Shown here one piece after another: positions 28,496-37,477 of a DNA stretch of 64,000 bases. The notes beneath the pieces are model-generated. The model was given only the letters and a program-made list of their open reading frames with translations. It made no database searches and had not been told where the DNA came from. Within the stretch, counting starts at the first letter, position 1, and the number at the start of each line of letters is the position of its first letter. The position numbers were made by a program, and so were the translations under genes. Source of the stretch: Thermoflavifilum sp. (lineage in GTDB: Bacteria > Bacteroidota > Bacteroidia > Chitinophagales > Chitinophagaceae); contig NZ_CP063141.1 in the NCBI RefSeq assembly GCF_014961315.1, positions 1,798,001 to 1,862,000 of the forward strand, written 5' to 3'.

Positions 28496-29002
28496 ATGCG
28501 ACACGGAGTGAAGATCAATCATCTGGGAAGAACCAAAGAACATCGCAAGGCACTGCTTAGAAACCTGGCCTGCCAGCTCATTGAGCATAAGCGCATCATT
28601 ACCACACTCGCTAAAGCACGCGCCCTGCGACAGTTTGTAGAGCCCTTGCTAACCCGGGCGAAGACCGATAACATGCAAAATCGCAGGCTGGTGTTTGGCT
28701 ATTTGCAACATAAATCGGCCGTCAAAGAATTATTTGATGTAGTAGCTGAAAAAATTGCCCATCGCCCTGGAGGTTATACGCGTATCATCAAGCTGGGCAC
28801 ACGCCCTGGTGACGCTGCCGAACAGGCACTCATCGAACTGGTAGATTTTAATGAAACCTATCAGAAAACCCCATCTTCCCAGAAAACCACAACCCGTAAA
28901 ACCAGGCGTGGGGGAAGGAAAAAGAGCACTACTGCAGCCGAGGTTCAAGCCACACCACCAGCAACCTCTGCAGAAGATAGTAAAGCTGATGCAGCACAAT
29001 GA
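28496..29002 (+). CDS. rplQ: 50S ribosomal protein L17
   Basis: 168 residues from the ATG at 28496 ([24 protein letters not shown], the normal start). The core ends near residue 117; the rest is a Thr/Ala/Arg-rich extension seen in Bacteroidota L17. It closes the ribosomal block and is followed by a terminator. Confidence 0.98.
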   Translation: MRHGVKINHLGRTKEHRKALLRNLACQLIEHKRIITTLAKARALRQFVEPLLTRAKTDNMQNRRLVFGYLQHKSAVKELFDVVAEKIAHRPGGYTRIIKLGTRPGDAAEQALIELVDFNETYQKTPSSQKTTTRKTRRGGRKKSTTAAEVQATPPATSAEDSKADAAQ

Positions 29003-29032
29003 AGTTTATACCTGCATATCAGCATTTCTTGC

Positions 29033-29063
29033 AAAGACAAAGCTTTCCGCTTTGTCTTTTTTA
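29033..29063 (+). terminator. Rho-independent terminator after rplQ
   Basis: 11-bp perfect stem (AAAGACAAAGC at 29033-29043 with its complement at 29049-29059), loop TTTCC, followed by a T-rich tract TTTATTTTT. It ends the alpha operon. Confidence 0.9.
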
Positions 29064-29105
29064 TTTTTGTAAAAATTCTTTTCAACCTTTTAACCCGATT
29101 GTACA

Positions 29106-30230
29106 ATGACTTCATCTATCGCCCCTCGCGCAGTTTTGCTGTTAGAAGACGGCACCCTTTATTACGGCAAGGCTTCTGGTAAAATTGGTACCACCTCAGG
29201 AGAAATTTGCTTCAACACAGGCATGACAGGCTACCAGGAGGTGTTCACCGATCCTTCCTACACCGGACAGATTCTGGTGATGAATAATTGTTATATTGGA
29301 AATTATGGTGCTAAGTCGGATGAAGTAGAATCGAATTCCATAAAAATCAGAGGCCTGATTTGCAAAAATATATCCCATTTTTATTCAAGAGCACTGGCCG
29401 ATGCTTCACTCGAGCAATATTTACTAGAAAACGGACTGGTAGCCATTCATCAGGTAGATACCCGTGCACTTGTGATTCATATCCGCAACAAAGGTGCGAT
29501 GAATGCGGTGATATCTTCCGAAACAGATGATCTGAACTATTTGCAGGAGGTATTACGGAACACACCACGGATGGAAGGGCTTGACCTTTCATTAGAGGCT
29601 TCTACCGAACGAGCTTATACGATGGGAGACCCGAGCTATGGTGTGCGAATTGCTGTTATTGATTACGGTGTAAAACGCCATATTCTTCAATGTCTGGTCG
29701 ATCGCGGAGCTTATTTAAAAGTTTTCCCCCCACGTGTTTCTTTACAGGAATGCGAAGATTTTCAGCCCGATGGATATTTTGTTTCCAATGGGCCCGGCGA
29801 TCCCGCAGCTATGCCCCATGCCGTGCAACTGGTTAAACAAATTTTAAGCACGCGAAAACCCTTTTTCGGTATTTGTTTGGGCCATCAACTGCTGGCTTTA
29901 GCTAACGATATTCCCACTTACAAAATGCATCACGGTCACAGAGGCTTAAACCATCCGGTCAAGAACCTGATTACCAATCGCAGCGAAATTACCACGCAAA
30001 ATCATGGATTTGCTGTGGATGCCGAGTCCTTACGTCGATCAGACATTATGGAAATTACCCACATTAATTTAAACGATGGTTCTATTGAGGGGATGCGTAT
30101 GAAATATCAACCCGCATTTTCCGTTCAATATCACCCAGAATCCACGCCAGGCCCGCATGACTCCAGGTATCTGTTTGACGACTTCATCAGGCAGGTGAAA
30201 ATGCATCAAAACCTCCCGGTGAACGCTTGA
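29106..30230 (+). CDS. carA: Carbamoyl-phosphate synthase small (glutaminase) subunit
   Basis: 374 residues. N-terminal CarA domain (GTTSGEICFNTGMTGYQEV), then a class I glutamine amidotransferase domain. Catalytic Cys is in FFGICLGHQL and the His/Glu pair in SVQYHPESTPGP. It supplies ammonia from glutamine to the large subunit for pyrimidine and arginine synthesis. carB is not adjacent; a convergent intergenic region follows. Confidence 0.98.
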   Translation: MTSSIAPRAVLLLEDGTLYYGKASGKIGTTSGEICFNTGMTGYQEVFTDPSYTGQILVMNNCYIGNYGAKSDEVESNSIKIRGLICKNISHFYSRALADASLEQYLLENGLVAIHQVDTRALVIHIRNKGAMNAVISSETDDLNYLQEVLRNTPRMEGLDLSLEASTERAYTMGDPSYGVRIAVIDYGVKRHILQCLVDRGAYLKVFPPRVSLQECEDFQPDGYFVSNGPGDPAAMPHAVQLVKQILSTRKPFFGICLGHQLLALANDIPTYKMHHGHRGLNHPVKNLITNRSEITTQNHGFAVDAESLRRSDIMEITHINLNDGSIEGMRMKYQPAFSVQYHPESTPGPHDSRYLFDDFIRQVKMHQNLPVNA

Positions 30231-30256
30231 AAAAAGAAATTTTTTTTGATTAAGGC

Positions 30257-30288
30257 TTTGTTAAATTCAAAAAAATCTCGTATACTTG
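30257..30288 (+). promoter_or_regulatory. Promoter of candidate small RNA
   Basis: TTTG (30257-30260), a 20-nt spacer, TATACTTG (30281-30288), one mismatch from TAnnTTTG with the same spacing as the rpsL and rpsJ promoters. Confidence 0.55.
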
Positions 30289-30293
30289 CCTCT

Positions 30294-30407
30294 ACAAAAA
30301 AGAAATGTCCCCTAGACAGGGGACATCTGATGCACAGTTAGGTAACTCCTTATTACCCACTACCATTTTCAAGCACCATATTTGCAAGTATGGTGCCAAT
30401 TTTTTTT
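30294..30407 (+). ncRNA. Candidate small RNA, about 115 nt
   Basis: Begins a few bases after a well-spaced promoter. It contains a perfect 9-bp hairpin ATGTCCCCT-AGAC-AGGGGACAT (30305-30326) and a small hairpin GGTAA-N7-TTACC (30341-30357). It ends with a strong terminator: GCACCATA / TATGGTGC (30373-30396), then CAA and eight T. I cannot assign it to 6S, SRP, tmRNA or RNase P RNA by sequence. The ATG inside the first hairpin opens a 52-codon frame that I consider accidental. The opposite strand could also be transcribed, ending at the first hairpin. Confidence 0.5.
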
Positions 30408-30555
30408 ATATCACTCCCTTAATTTTCAAAGCTCAGTTTTTATCTTACTCCCTGATTCCTTGAGTATCACGCTGCAAAGTTAGTTTATTCCCGGTTTTGT
30501 TTCATGCTCACGTTTCAAGTTTTACATACAATTAATAAATCGTTTTCGCTGAAAA

Positions 30556-30705
30556 AATATTAAATAAAATTATATCTATTTTTTATTATCGCAAATTAAT
30601 CATAAAAATTGATTTGAAAAAATTTTTTTGAATTATTGAGCAAATATACTCATTTTTTTATAAATATTGTGTCATAATACATCAAATATAATTTTATTTA
30701 ATATT
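30556..30705. repeat. 150-bp element bounded by perfect 20-bp inverted repeats
   Basis: The 20 bases at 30556-30575 are the exact reverse complement of 30686-30705. Both arms are pure A/T. The 110-bp interior is AT-rich with small internal dyads (for example TGAG-N8-CTCA near 30641). The right arm covers the last codons and stop of the M28 peptidase gene. It may act as a hairpin terminator between convergent genes or be a relic of a MITE; no target duplication is obvious. Confidence 0.6.
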
Positions 30706-32949
30706 ACATAGTTTGTCAATCAGGCTGGCTAATCTTTGCAAAGCGGATGCTTCTTGCTGAATTTGTTGTTGGGCTTCCTGCCAGTTCTCCTGTTCGATAG
30801 CTTCCCGGGCTCCAGGAAGCGTTTTCACGCCATAACCCGTATATAAGCCGGGCGCGTAAATCGTGTGTTGATACCATGGCCGGTGGGGTAGTCCATTTGG
30901 ATCAAGCAGGCATTGTTCGCTGTGTAGCAGCAAATCATTCAGCTGGTCAAGGGCCTGAGGTGAAAATTGGTCAATTTTCTGGGTGTGGACCGCATAAGCT
31001 CGACTCAGGGTGTCTAACCGACTGATTGCATTTAACAATGGACTAAAATCCAGATAAGGCACGGGATGCTTTTCTGTCGGTGGACTGAAATGGAGTCGGG
31101 GATCGATGGAAAGTGTGTAAATTTTATCGTTTATCCACTGGTTTACTGTGGTGGCTGTATCTCTTTTTTGTTCTACGAGCTTTTGCAATTGGTGGACATA
31201 CGATTTCACCGTTTCGGTAAAATGGGTAAAATCAAACGGTAGCAGCTCGCAGTCGGCCAGTCTGAGCAAGCATCTGCCCATCGTTTTGCTCAAGGTGATC
31301 CCATAGCTGAAGGCTGAATCCTTAAAACGAATATAGTTGGGATAGGTATCGTATAGGGTATGGTATTCGCCACCCTCGTCCTCTCCGCCGTATCCCACGT
31401 TTACGGAAGCGATACCCGCATGCTGTAAGAAGGGGGAATAATCGGATCCCGAACCCAGTGCGCTGATATGTACAAACCGGGAGCCATCCAGTGTGGGGGC
31501 GTTATTCCCTTCTCGGCTGATGATGCGGGCTCTGAGGCGTGCCACCACGTTGGTATCTGTTTCCGGATCGGGTACACTCAGGGCCACTTCGTTAAAAAAT
31601 TTTTCCAGGGTATGGGAGCCACCTACACCCAGAAAGCCGCGGCCATTGCCATCACTATTCAGGTATGCAACTGCTTTTTGTTGCAATTCCTGTAGATGAT
31701 CTTCCACCCATTCGGTTGAACCAAGCAAGCCCTGCTCTTCGCCGTCCCAGGCGCAGAAGACAATCGTTCGCGCGGGTTGCCAGCCTTGCTGATGCAATGT
31801 GGCGAGGGCTTTTGCTTCGGCCAGCATAGCCACCTGTCCGCTGATGGGATCTGCAGCTCCGTGTACCCAGGCGTCATAATGATTGCCACGGATGATCCAT
31901 TGATCGGGATGGGATTGCCCCGGCATTCTGGCAATTACGTCGTAACAGGGTACCAGATCCCACTTGAATTTTAGTTTCAAATGCACCCTCGCTGGACCTG
32001 CTCCCAGGTGATAGGTGATGGGCAGTGCGCCCCGCCAGGATGCAGGAACCACAGGCCCGCCAAGCGCTTCCAGCAGGGGTTGGGCATCCTGATAGGAAAT
32101 GGGTAGCGTGGGAATTTTCGTAAAAACTTTTACCTGATCGAGGCTTAATCGTTTTGCTTGTGGAGTGGCAGCTACTCCCGGGGTGAGGGGATCGCCCGAA
32201 TAAACAGGCATATCCATCACTGAGCCTCGCTGTACACCCCATGGGTTCTTAAAGGGTCCGGTCGGGTAGGTATCACCCTGATAATAACCGTCATCCGCAG
32301 GATCGGAATAGATAATACATCCAATAGCACCGTGCTCTGCAGCAACTTTGGGCTTTATCCCCCGCCAGGAATGGCCATATCGTGCGATAACAATTTTGCC
32401 TTTTACATCAATTCCATACCGGGCAAGCATTTCATAATCTTCCGGCAGTCCGTAATTCACATATACCAGTTCTCCGCTGACATCTCCATCTACGGAGTAG
32501 GCATTATATGGGGGTAATGCTTCCTGGATTTGTTGGGTATAGGGGTCATTAGCTACAGGTTTTTCCTGTAAAGAAGCCGTGTAATGATGAGGAGCTATTA
32601 ACTCCAGCTGGCGTACCTGAGGTGTAGGGAAAAGTACTTCGTAGGTATCGATTCGTGTTTCGTAGCCCCAGGAGCGAAACAGAGAATCCAGAAATAGTGT
32701 GTTACGATGATCGTAAACTGAGCCCAGATGGTGCGGATGGGCCGACAGGCGTTTCATCCAGTTATCTAAGTCGCCTGGTTGAAGCAGGCGATCGAATTGT
32801 TGTTCGAGCTGTTGTTCGGCTACAGCATGGGATGGAGTGAAGCCCATGATTTGGACAGATGAGGAAGCAGATTGGGCGAAACCAGGATAGCATCTAAGGA
32901 AAACAAATAAAAAGCCCAAAACCGGGCTGAATCTGCGAAAGGCATACAT
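30694..32949 (-). CDS. M28-family zinc metallopeptidase, glutamate carboxypeptidase II-like, secreted
   Basis: 751 residues from the ATG at 32947-32949 (MYAFRRFSPVLGFLFVFLRCYPGFAQ is a clear signal peptide; the frame is open 12 codons further). Order: PA-like insert (ELVYVNYG... GIDVKGKIVIARYGHSWRG), peptidase domain with zinc ligands in GNHYDAWVHGAADPISG and WDGEEQGLLGSTEW and a later His in EYHTLYDTYP, then a C-terminal TfR-like dimerisation domain. The family removes C-terminal acidic residues from peptides outside the cytoplasm. All metal ligands are present. The aminotransferase lies 87 bp upstream on the same strand. Confidence 0.93.
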   Translation of the reverse strand: MYAFRRFSPVLGFLFVFLRCYPGFAQSASSSVQIMGFTPSHAVAEQQLEQQFDRLLQPGDLDNWMKRLSAHPHHLGSVYDHRNTLFLDSLFRSWGYETRIDTYEVLFPTPQVRQLELIAPHHYTASLQEKPVANDPYTQQIQEALPPYNAYSVDGDVSGELVYVNYGLPEDYEMLARYGIDVKGKIVIARYGHSWRGIKPKVAAEHGAIGCIIYSDPADDGYYQGDTYPTGPFKNPWGVQRGSVMDMPVYSGDPLTPGVAATPQAKRLSLDQVKVFTKIPTLPISYQDAQPLLEALGGPVVPASWRGALPITYHLGAGPARVHLKLKFKWDLVPCYDVIARMPGQSHPDQWIIRGNHYDAWVHGAADPISGQVAMLAEAKALATLHQQGWQPARTIVFCAWDGEEQGLLGSTEWVEDHLQELQQKAVAYLNSDGNGRGFLGVGGSHTLEKFFNEVALSVPDPETDTNVVARLRARIISREGNNAPTLDGSRFVHISALGSGSDYSPFLQHAGIASVNVGYGGEDEGGEYHTLYDTYPNYIRFKDSAFSYGITLSKTMGRCLLRLADCELLPFDFTHFTETVKSYVHQLQKLVEQKRDTATTVNQWINDKIYTLSIDPRLHFSPPTEKHPVPYLDFSPLLNAISRLDTLSRAYAVHTQKIDQFSPQALDQLNDLLLHSEQCLLDPNGLPHRPWYQHTIYAPGLYTGYGVKTLPGAREAIEQENWQEAQQQIQQEASALQRLASLIDKLCNIK

Positions 32950-33036
32950 GGTGCTTAGATTTTGTTTCACGAAAATATCATGCACTTAGAGGAAATGCAA
33001 GTAGAATTTGCAAGAATGGGGGAACAATCAGCCAGT

Positions 33037-34236
33037 TTATCGGGAGCAACGGTCAGGATATTGTTCCAGCGCCAATTTCAAGCATTTCATGGCACGGATC
33101 AACGATGATTCTTCGAGTACATAAGCGATACGTACTTCCTGCAAACCCAGTCCGGGTGTAGCATAGAATCCCGCACCGGGAGCCATCATCACGGTTTCCC
33201 CTTCATAAGAAAAACTTTCGAGTATCCATTGACAAAAATCATCCGCATTTTTTACCGGAAGTCTGGCCATAGCATAAAAGGCGCCCTGTGGCATGGGACA
33301 GAAAACGCCTGGCATTTCATTGAGTAATTGAACCAGGGTATTCCGTCGTTGGAGATATGTTTTTCGGGTTGCATCGAAGTAATCCGGGGGAAGATCCAGC
33401 GCTGCGGCCGCCCCGATTTGTTCGAGTGTAGGAGGAGAAAGTCTGGCCTGTGCGTACTTTAACGCCGAAGCAATCACTTCTTGGTGGTGCGAAATGAGGG
33501 CACCGATGCGTGCACCACAGGCACTATAGCGCTTGGATATAGTATCCAGTAAAATCACCTGCTCGCGGATGGAAGACAGGTTGAGCGCCGAGTAATGGGT
33601 ACCTTCATAACAGAATTCCCGATATGCCTCATCAGAAAACAGGAAAAGCTGGTGCTCGCGGCAAATATCTTCCACGACACGCAGTTCATCAATCGAATAT
33701 ACATGCCCGGTAGGGTTGTTGGGGTTGCATATCAGCATGGCCCTGGTACGGGGGCCGATAGCCTGCTCAAAAGCTTCCCGGTCGGGCAGTGCAAATCCGG
33801 TTTCAATGCTCGATGGAACGGGTTTTACCTGAATACCGGCTTCAGCAGCAAATCCCAGATAATTGGCATAGCAGGGTTCCGGAATCAACACCTCGTCGCC
33901 GGGATCCAGGCAGGTCATCATGGCAAACAAAATCGCTTCCGAACCTCCTGTGGTAACAATAATTTTATCGGCCGAAATTTCGATACCCAGCTGCTTATAG
34001 TATTGCGTTAATTTTTCCCGGTAATGATAATTGCCTGCGCTGTGGCTGTAAGCCAGTACATCCATTTGAGCATCTTTTATGGCTTGCAGGATTGCAGGCG
34101 GTGTTTTTATATCGGGCTGGCCAATATTTAAATAGTGGATATGTATGCCCTTTCGGGTGGCCTGTTCTGCAAAGGGTACGAGTTTGCGAATGGGTGAAGC
34201 AGGCATTTGTAGTGCGCGACGACTAACCGGTAGCAT
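33037..34236 (-). CDS. Pyridoxal-phosphate aminotransferase, class I/II
   Basis: 399 residues. LNIGQPDIKTPPAILQAI is the substrate-binding start, ICNPNNPTGHVYS and SDEAYREFCYEG hold Asn/Asp/Tyr cofactor contacts, and DTISKRYSACGARIG carries the Schiff-base lysine. The fold matches aspartate/aromatic aminotransferases of the AspC/PatA group; the exact amino acid cannot be read from sequence. Confidence 0.92.
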   Translation of the reverse strand: MLPVSRRALQMPASPIRKLVPFAEQATRKGIHIHYLNIGQPDIKTPPAILQAIKDAQMDVLAYSHSAGNYHYREKLTQYYKQLGIEISADKIIVTTGGSEAILFAMMTCLDPGDEVLIPEPCYANYLGFAAEAGIQVKPVPSSIETGFALPDREAFEQAIGPRTRAMLICNPNNPTGHVYSIDELRVVEDICREHQLFLFSDEAYREFCYEGTHYSALNLSSIREQVILLDTISKRYSACGARIGALISHHQEVIASALKYAQARLSPPTLEQIGAAAALDLPPDYFDATRKTYLQRRNTLVQLLNEMPGVFCPMPQGAFYAMARLPVKNADDFCQWILESFSYEGETVMMAPGAGFYATPGLGLQEVRIAYVLEESSLIRAMKCLKLALEQYPDRCSR

Positions 34237-34330
34237 GCAGCAAACTTAAGATATTTCAGGAGAAACCGCATCGTTGACGAACTGTTGCATCGTGAAGTTG
34301 TATACCGGCAGGAAGAACATTTTAAATAGA

Positions 34331-34360
34331 AAAAGAAAAGCCGCTGCTGCAGCGGCTTTC
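34331..34360 (-). terminator. Rho-independent terminator of the DUF1573 gene
   Basis: GC-rich dyad AAAGCCGC / GCGGCTTT (34337-34359) which, read leftward, runs into TTTTCTTTTT. It lies 23 bp after the stop codon of the leftward gene at 34383. Confidence 0.85.
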
Positions 34361-34382
34361 AAGTGGTACTTGAGGCAAATGA

Positions 34383-34787
34383 TCATTGCACTACCTTTCC
34401 CGTGAAATGCAGATCCAGTTCCTGATCGATACCTTTGAATTTCACGGAAACCGTTTTACTGGCTTCTCCCAGCACAGCAGCATTGTATGTGGCTACAATT
34501 TTTCCTTCTTTGCCGGGCAATACGGGTTCCTGCGTGTAACTCGGTGTGGTACAACCGCACGAAGGCCTTACATTCTCAATAATCAAAGGCGTATTCCCCA
34601 CATTCTTGAAGACAAATGTTACGGAAACGGGATGATTTAACTTGGTTGTTCCGAAATCAATCGTTTCCTGATTAAACTTCACTTTACCTGCAAAAGGGTC
34701 GGATGCCTGTGCGGATGAAGCCGTTTGTGCCATTCCGGGAAGCAATGCGGCCAGCACGAGGGATAAGCTTAATATCAGTTTTTTCAT
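34383..34787 (-). CDS. DUF1573 secreted protein
   Basis: 134 residues. Signal peptide MKKLILSLSLVLAALLPGMAQ. DUF1573 core: IDFGTTKLNHPVSVTFVFKNVGNTPLIIENVRPSCGCTTP, with the characteristic CGC, then an Ig/ASPM-like beta fold ending KTVSVKFKGIDQELDLHFTGKV. Very common in Bacteroidota; molecular role unknown, exported to the periplasm or outer surface. Monocistronic, with its own terminator. Confidence 0.93.
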   Translation of the reverse strand: MKKLILSLSLVLAALLPGMAQTASSAQASDPFAGKVKFNQETIDFGTTKLNHPVSVTFVFKNVGNTPLIIENVRPSCGCTTPSYTQEPVLPGKEGKIVATYNAAVLGEASKTVSVKFKGIDQELDLHFTGKVVQ

Positions 34788-34833
34788 GGGAAAATGTTTT
34801 GGATGAAAAAATTTTTTTCCGTTTAACGTTCAT

Positions 34834-34841
34834 CAAATTTA
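34834..34841 (-). promoter_or_regulatory. Candidate -7 box for DUF1573 gene
   Basis: Reads TAAATTTG on the minus strand, matching TAnnTTTG, 47 bp before the start codon. A well-spaced TTTG -33 is not evident. Confidence 0.4.
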
Positions 34842-34951
34842 CTACCAAAATATGAACAAGAGCGGAGAATTGATTCAAAATTCTACAAAATTTTTTCTTC
34901 CTTCGTGAGAAATTATGAGCGGGATGCTTGAGCCATCCTGCAGAAAAAAGG

Positions 34952-34959
34952 TAAATTTG
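34952..34959 (+). promoter_or_regulatory. Candidate -7 box for the E1 dehydrogenase gene
   Basis: TAAATTTG, a full match to TAnnTTTG, 40 bp before the start codon. A partial -33 (CTTG, 34927-34930) lies 21 bp upstream. Confidence 0.5.
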
Positions 34960-34999
34960 TTAACATCGCACCTTCATTGTAAAGCTAAACCTTACGCTC

Positions 35000-37396
35000 A
35001 TGATTATTTCTGCTGAAACCCATTCGCCGGAACAGCTTTCCTTTGAAGAATTTCGCCAGCAGGTGTTGCGGGATTATCGAATTGCCTGTGAAAGCCGGGA
35101 GGCCAGTGTGCTGGGCAGAAAAGAAGTGTTGAATGGAAGGGCCAAGTTCGGCATTTTTGGAGATGGGAAGGAAGTCCCACAGGTTGCGCTTGCGCGTTTT
35201 TTTCGCCCGGGCGATATCCGCTCGGGATATTATCGCGATCAGACGCTGGCCTTTGCCACGGGTATGGCCACAGTAGAGCAGTTTTTTGCACAATTGTATG
35301 CTGATATTGATCCAGAGCATGATCCTTTCTCTTCCGGACGGCAGATGAACAGCCATTTTGCCACGCCTTTTGTGGATGAAAGCGGGCAATGGCTGGATCT
35401 GGTAAATCGTTACAATTCTGCTGCAGATCTGGCTCCTACGGCGGCTCAGATGCCGCGCTCGCTGGGATTAGCCTTTGCTTCTAAATTGTTCCGGCATCTG
35501 CCCTCTCTGCAATCGCTTTCACATCTTTCTCATCATGGTGATGAGGTTTGCTTTGTAACCATTGGCGATGCCAGTACATCCGAAGGTTTATTCTGGGAAA
35601 CCATAAACGCTGCGGGCGTGTTGCAGGTGCCCATGGCTGTGTTTGTCTGGGATGATGGCTATGGCATATCTGTACCTCGAAAGTTACAAACCACGAAAAA
35701 TTCTATTTCCGCGGTGATGGAAGGCTTTCGTCGCAGCGGAAAATCCAATGGCTGGGATATTTATCGAGTGAAAGGATGGGATTATGCAGGGATGTGTGAG
35801 GTTTTTGAAGCCGCCATTCAGCGGGTTCGTGAACATCATATCCCTGCTTTATTTCACGTGGAAGAACTTACCCAGCCGCTGGGGCATTCCACTTCGGGCT
35901 CACATGAAAGGTATAAAAGCAAAGAAAGGCTGGAATGGGAAAAAGAATGGGATTGCAACCGTAAGATGCGTGAATGGATCTTAGATAATCAACTGGCTAC
36001 TGAACAGGAATTGATTGAGCTGGAGCAAGAGGCACGAAAATCCGTACAGCAGGCCAAACAGCGGGCATGGGAAAAATATATGCAACCCATTCGTGAGCAG
36101 GTCAAACAGGTGATTACGCTGGGTAAAAAGTTGATGCAACATCCGCAGGCCCATAAAAAGGCCATCGGCAAGCTTTTGCAGGAACTGGCCAGCGAACAGG
36201 CACCCTTTCATAAAGATGTATTAAAAACGGCTTCGCGTATCGCGCAGATGCATCACCATCTTCCCGATCCGGCGAAAGAAGAATTACTGGCATTCTGTGC
36301 GGAGCGGAGAGCATTTTACAAAAAAGCATACAACACCCATCTTTATGCAGATGGGCCAATTTCCGCCTTATCGGTTCCTGAAGTAAAACCCGTATATGAC
36401 GAGCAGGCGCCTTTGATAAATGGGTATGAAGTGTTGAATCGGTATTTCGATGATTTGTTTTCCTATCATCCCACTGTATTTGCATTTGGAGAGGATGTGG
36501 GTAAAATTGGCGATGTGAATCAAGCTTTTGCAGGATTGCAGCAGAAATATGGTGCCGACCGTATTTTTGATACGGGTATTCGAGAAGCCACCATTATCGG
36601 GCAGGGTATTGGCATGGCCATGCGGGGATTGCGGCCGATTGCCGAGATCCAGTACCTGGATTATTTGCTTTTTGCCTTGCAAACGCTCAGCGATGATGTG
36701 GCTACCCTGCATTACCGCACCAACGGCAAGCAAATTTGTCCGCTCATCGTACGCACACGCGGGCATCGTCTCGAAGGCATCTGGCATTCTGGATCGCCCA
36801 TGCAAATGCTTTTAGGTGCTTTGCGCGGCATGTACATTTGCGTACCTCGCAATATGGTGAAAGCAGCGGGAATGTATAATACCCTGTTGCGTGCTGCAGA
36901 GCCCGCCGTGGTTATCGAATGTTTAAATGGTTATCGGTTAAAAGAAAGAATGCCGATCAATATCCGTGAATACACAGTACCGATGGGTGTTCCTGAAGTC
37001 ATGCGTGAAGGAACGGATATTACTATTGTTTCTTATGGTTCGATCTTGCGAATTGCATCAGAAGCAGCTGAACGTTTGCAGGAGGATTTTGGCGTTTCCT
37101 GTGAATTAATTGATGTACAGACTTTACTGCCGTTCGATATTCACCATCGCATTGTGGAATCCTTGAAAAAAACCAATCGCATCCTGTTTCTGGATGAAGA
37201 TGTGCCGGGAGGCGCTACCGCTTATATGATGCAGGAAGTGCTGGAGAAACAGGGAGGTTATCGCTGGCTCGATGCCCAGCCTCGAACCTTGAGCGCTCAG
37301 GCGCATCGCCCTGCTTATGGAACGGATGGCGATTATTTCTCAAAGCCCAATGCAGAAGACATTATCGATAAAGTGCTTGAGATCATGCGGGAATAA
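35000..37396 (+). CDS. 2-oxo acid dehydrogenase E1, fused alpha and beta subunits
   Basis: 798 residues. The N-terminal ~420 residues are E1-alpha: thiamine diphosphate motif GDASTSEGLFWETINAAG and VWDDGYGISVP. From about residue 470 the E1-beta half begins: INGYEVLNRYFDDLF, FGEDVGKIGDVNQAF, GIREATIIGQGIGMAMRG, and the transketolase C-terminal domain (YGSILRIASEAAERL). The fusion is typical of Bacteroidota and is usually annotated as branched-chain or pyruvate-type E1. It decarboxylates a 2-oxo acid and passes the acyl group to a lipoyl E2 encoded elsewhere. Substrate is unproven; ilvE in the same window is compatible with branched-chain keto acids. Confidence 0.9.
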   Translation: MIISAETHSPEQLSFEEFRQQVLRDYRIACESREASVLGRKEVLNGRAKFGIFGDGKEVPQVALARFFRPGDIRSGYYRDQTLAFATGMATVEQFFAQLYADIDPEHDPFSSGRQMNSHFATPFVDESGQWLDLVNRYNSAADLAPTAAQMPRSLGLAFASKLFRHLPSLQSLSHLSHHGDEVCFVTIGDASTSEGLFWETINAAGVLQVPMAVFVWDDGYGISVPRKLQTTKNSISAVMEGFRRSGKSNGWDIYRVKGWDYAGMCEVFEAAIQRVREHHIPALFHVEELTQPLGHSTSGSHERYKSKERLEWEKEWDCNRKMREWILDNQLATEQELIELEQEARKSVQQAKQRAWEKYMQPIREQVKQVITLGKKLMQHPQAHKKAIGKLLQELASEQAPFHKDVLKTASRIAQMHHHLPDPAKEELLAFCAERRAFYKKAYNTHLYADGPISALSVPEVKPVYDEQAPLINGYEVLNRYFDDLFSYHPTVFAFGEDVGKIGDVNQAFAGLQQKYGADRIFDTGIREATIIGQGIGMAMRGLRPIAEIQYLDYLLFALQTLSDDVATLHYRTNGKQICPLIVRTRGHRLEGIWHSGSPMQMLLGALRGMYICVPRNMVKAAGMYNTLLRAAEPAVVIECLNGYRLKERMPINIREYTVPMGVPEVMREGTDITIVSYGSILRIASEAAERLQEDFGVSCELIDVQTLLPFDIHHRIVESLKKTNRILFLDEDVPGGATAYMMQEVLEKQGGYRWLDAQPRTLSAQAHRPAYGTDGDYFSKPNAEDIIDKVLEIMRE

Positions 37397-37477
37397 TGAT
37401 ATCATAAGGGTTTTCATGAGACTTCATCCGGCATAATGATTTTCAAATAATCACCTGTATTAAAAATTGTCGAGTGC

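Larger units (their letters stand above)
30231..30693. other. 463-bp non-coding AT-rich region between convergent carA and M28 peptidase
   Basis: No credible protein gene. The left half holds a promoter-hairpin-terminator unit on the + strand (30257-30407). The middle has a minus-strand -7-like box (complement of 30475-30482, TAACTTTG). The right part (about 30530-30693) is extremely AT-rich and contains the left arm and centre of a 20-bp inverted repeat whose right arm reaches into the peptidase stop codon. Confidence 0.7.

Noticed and set aside
30305-30463. 52-codon frame starting inside the first small-RNA hairpin
   Set aside because: No ribosome-binding site, start codon buried in a perfect stem, and the frame runs through the terminator; a chance frame is more likely.
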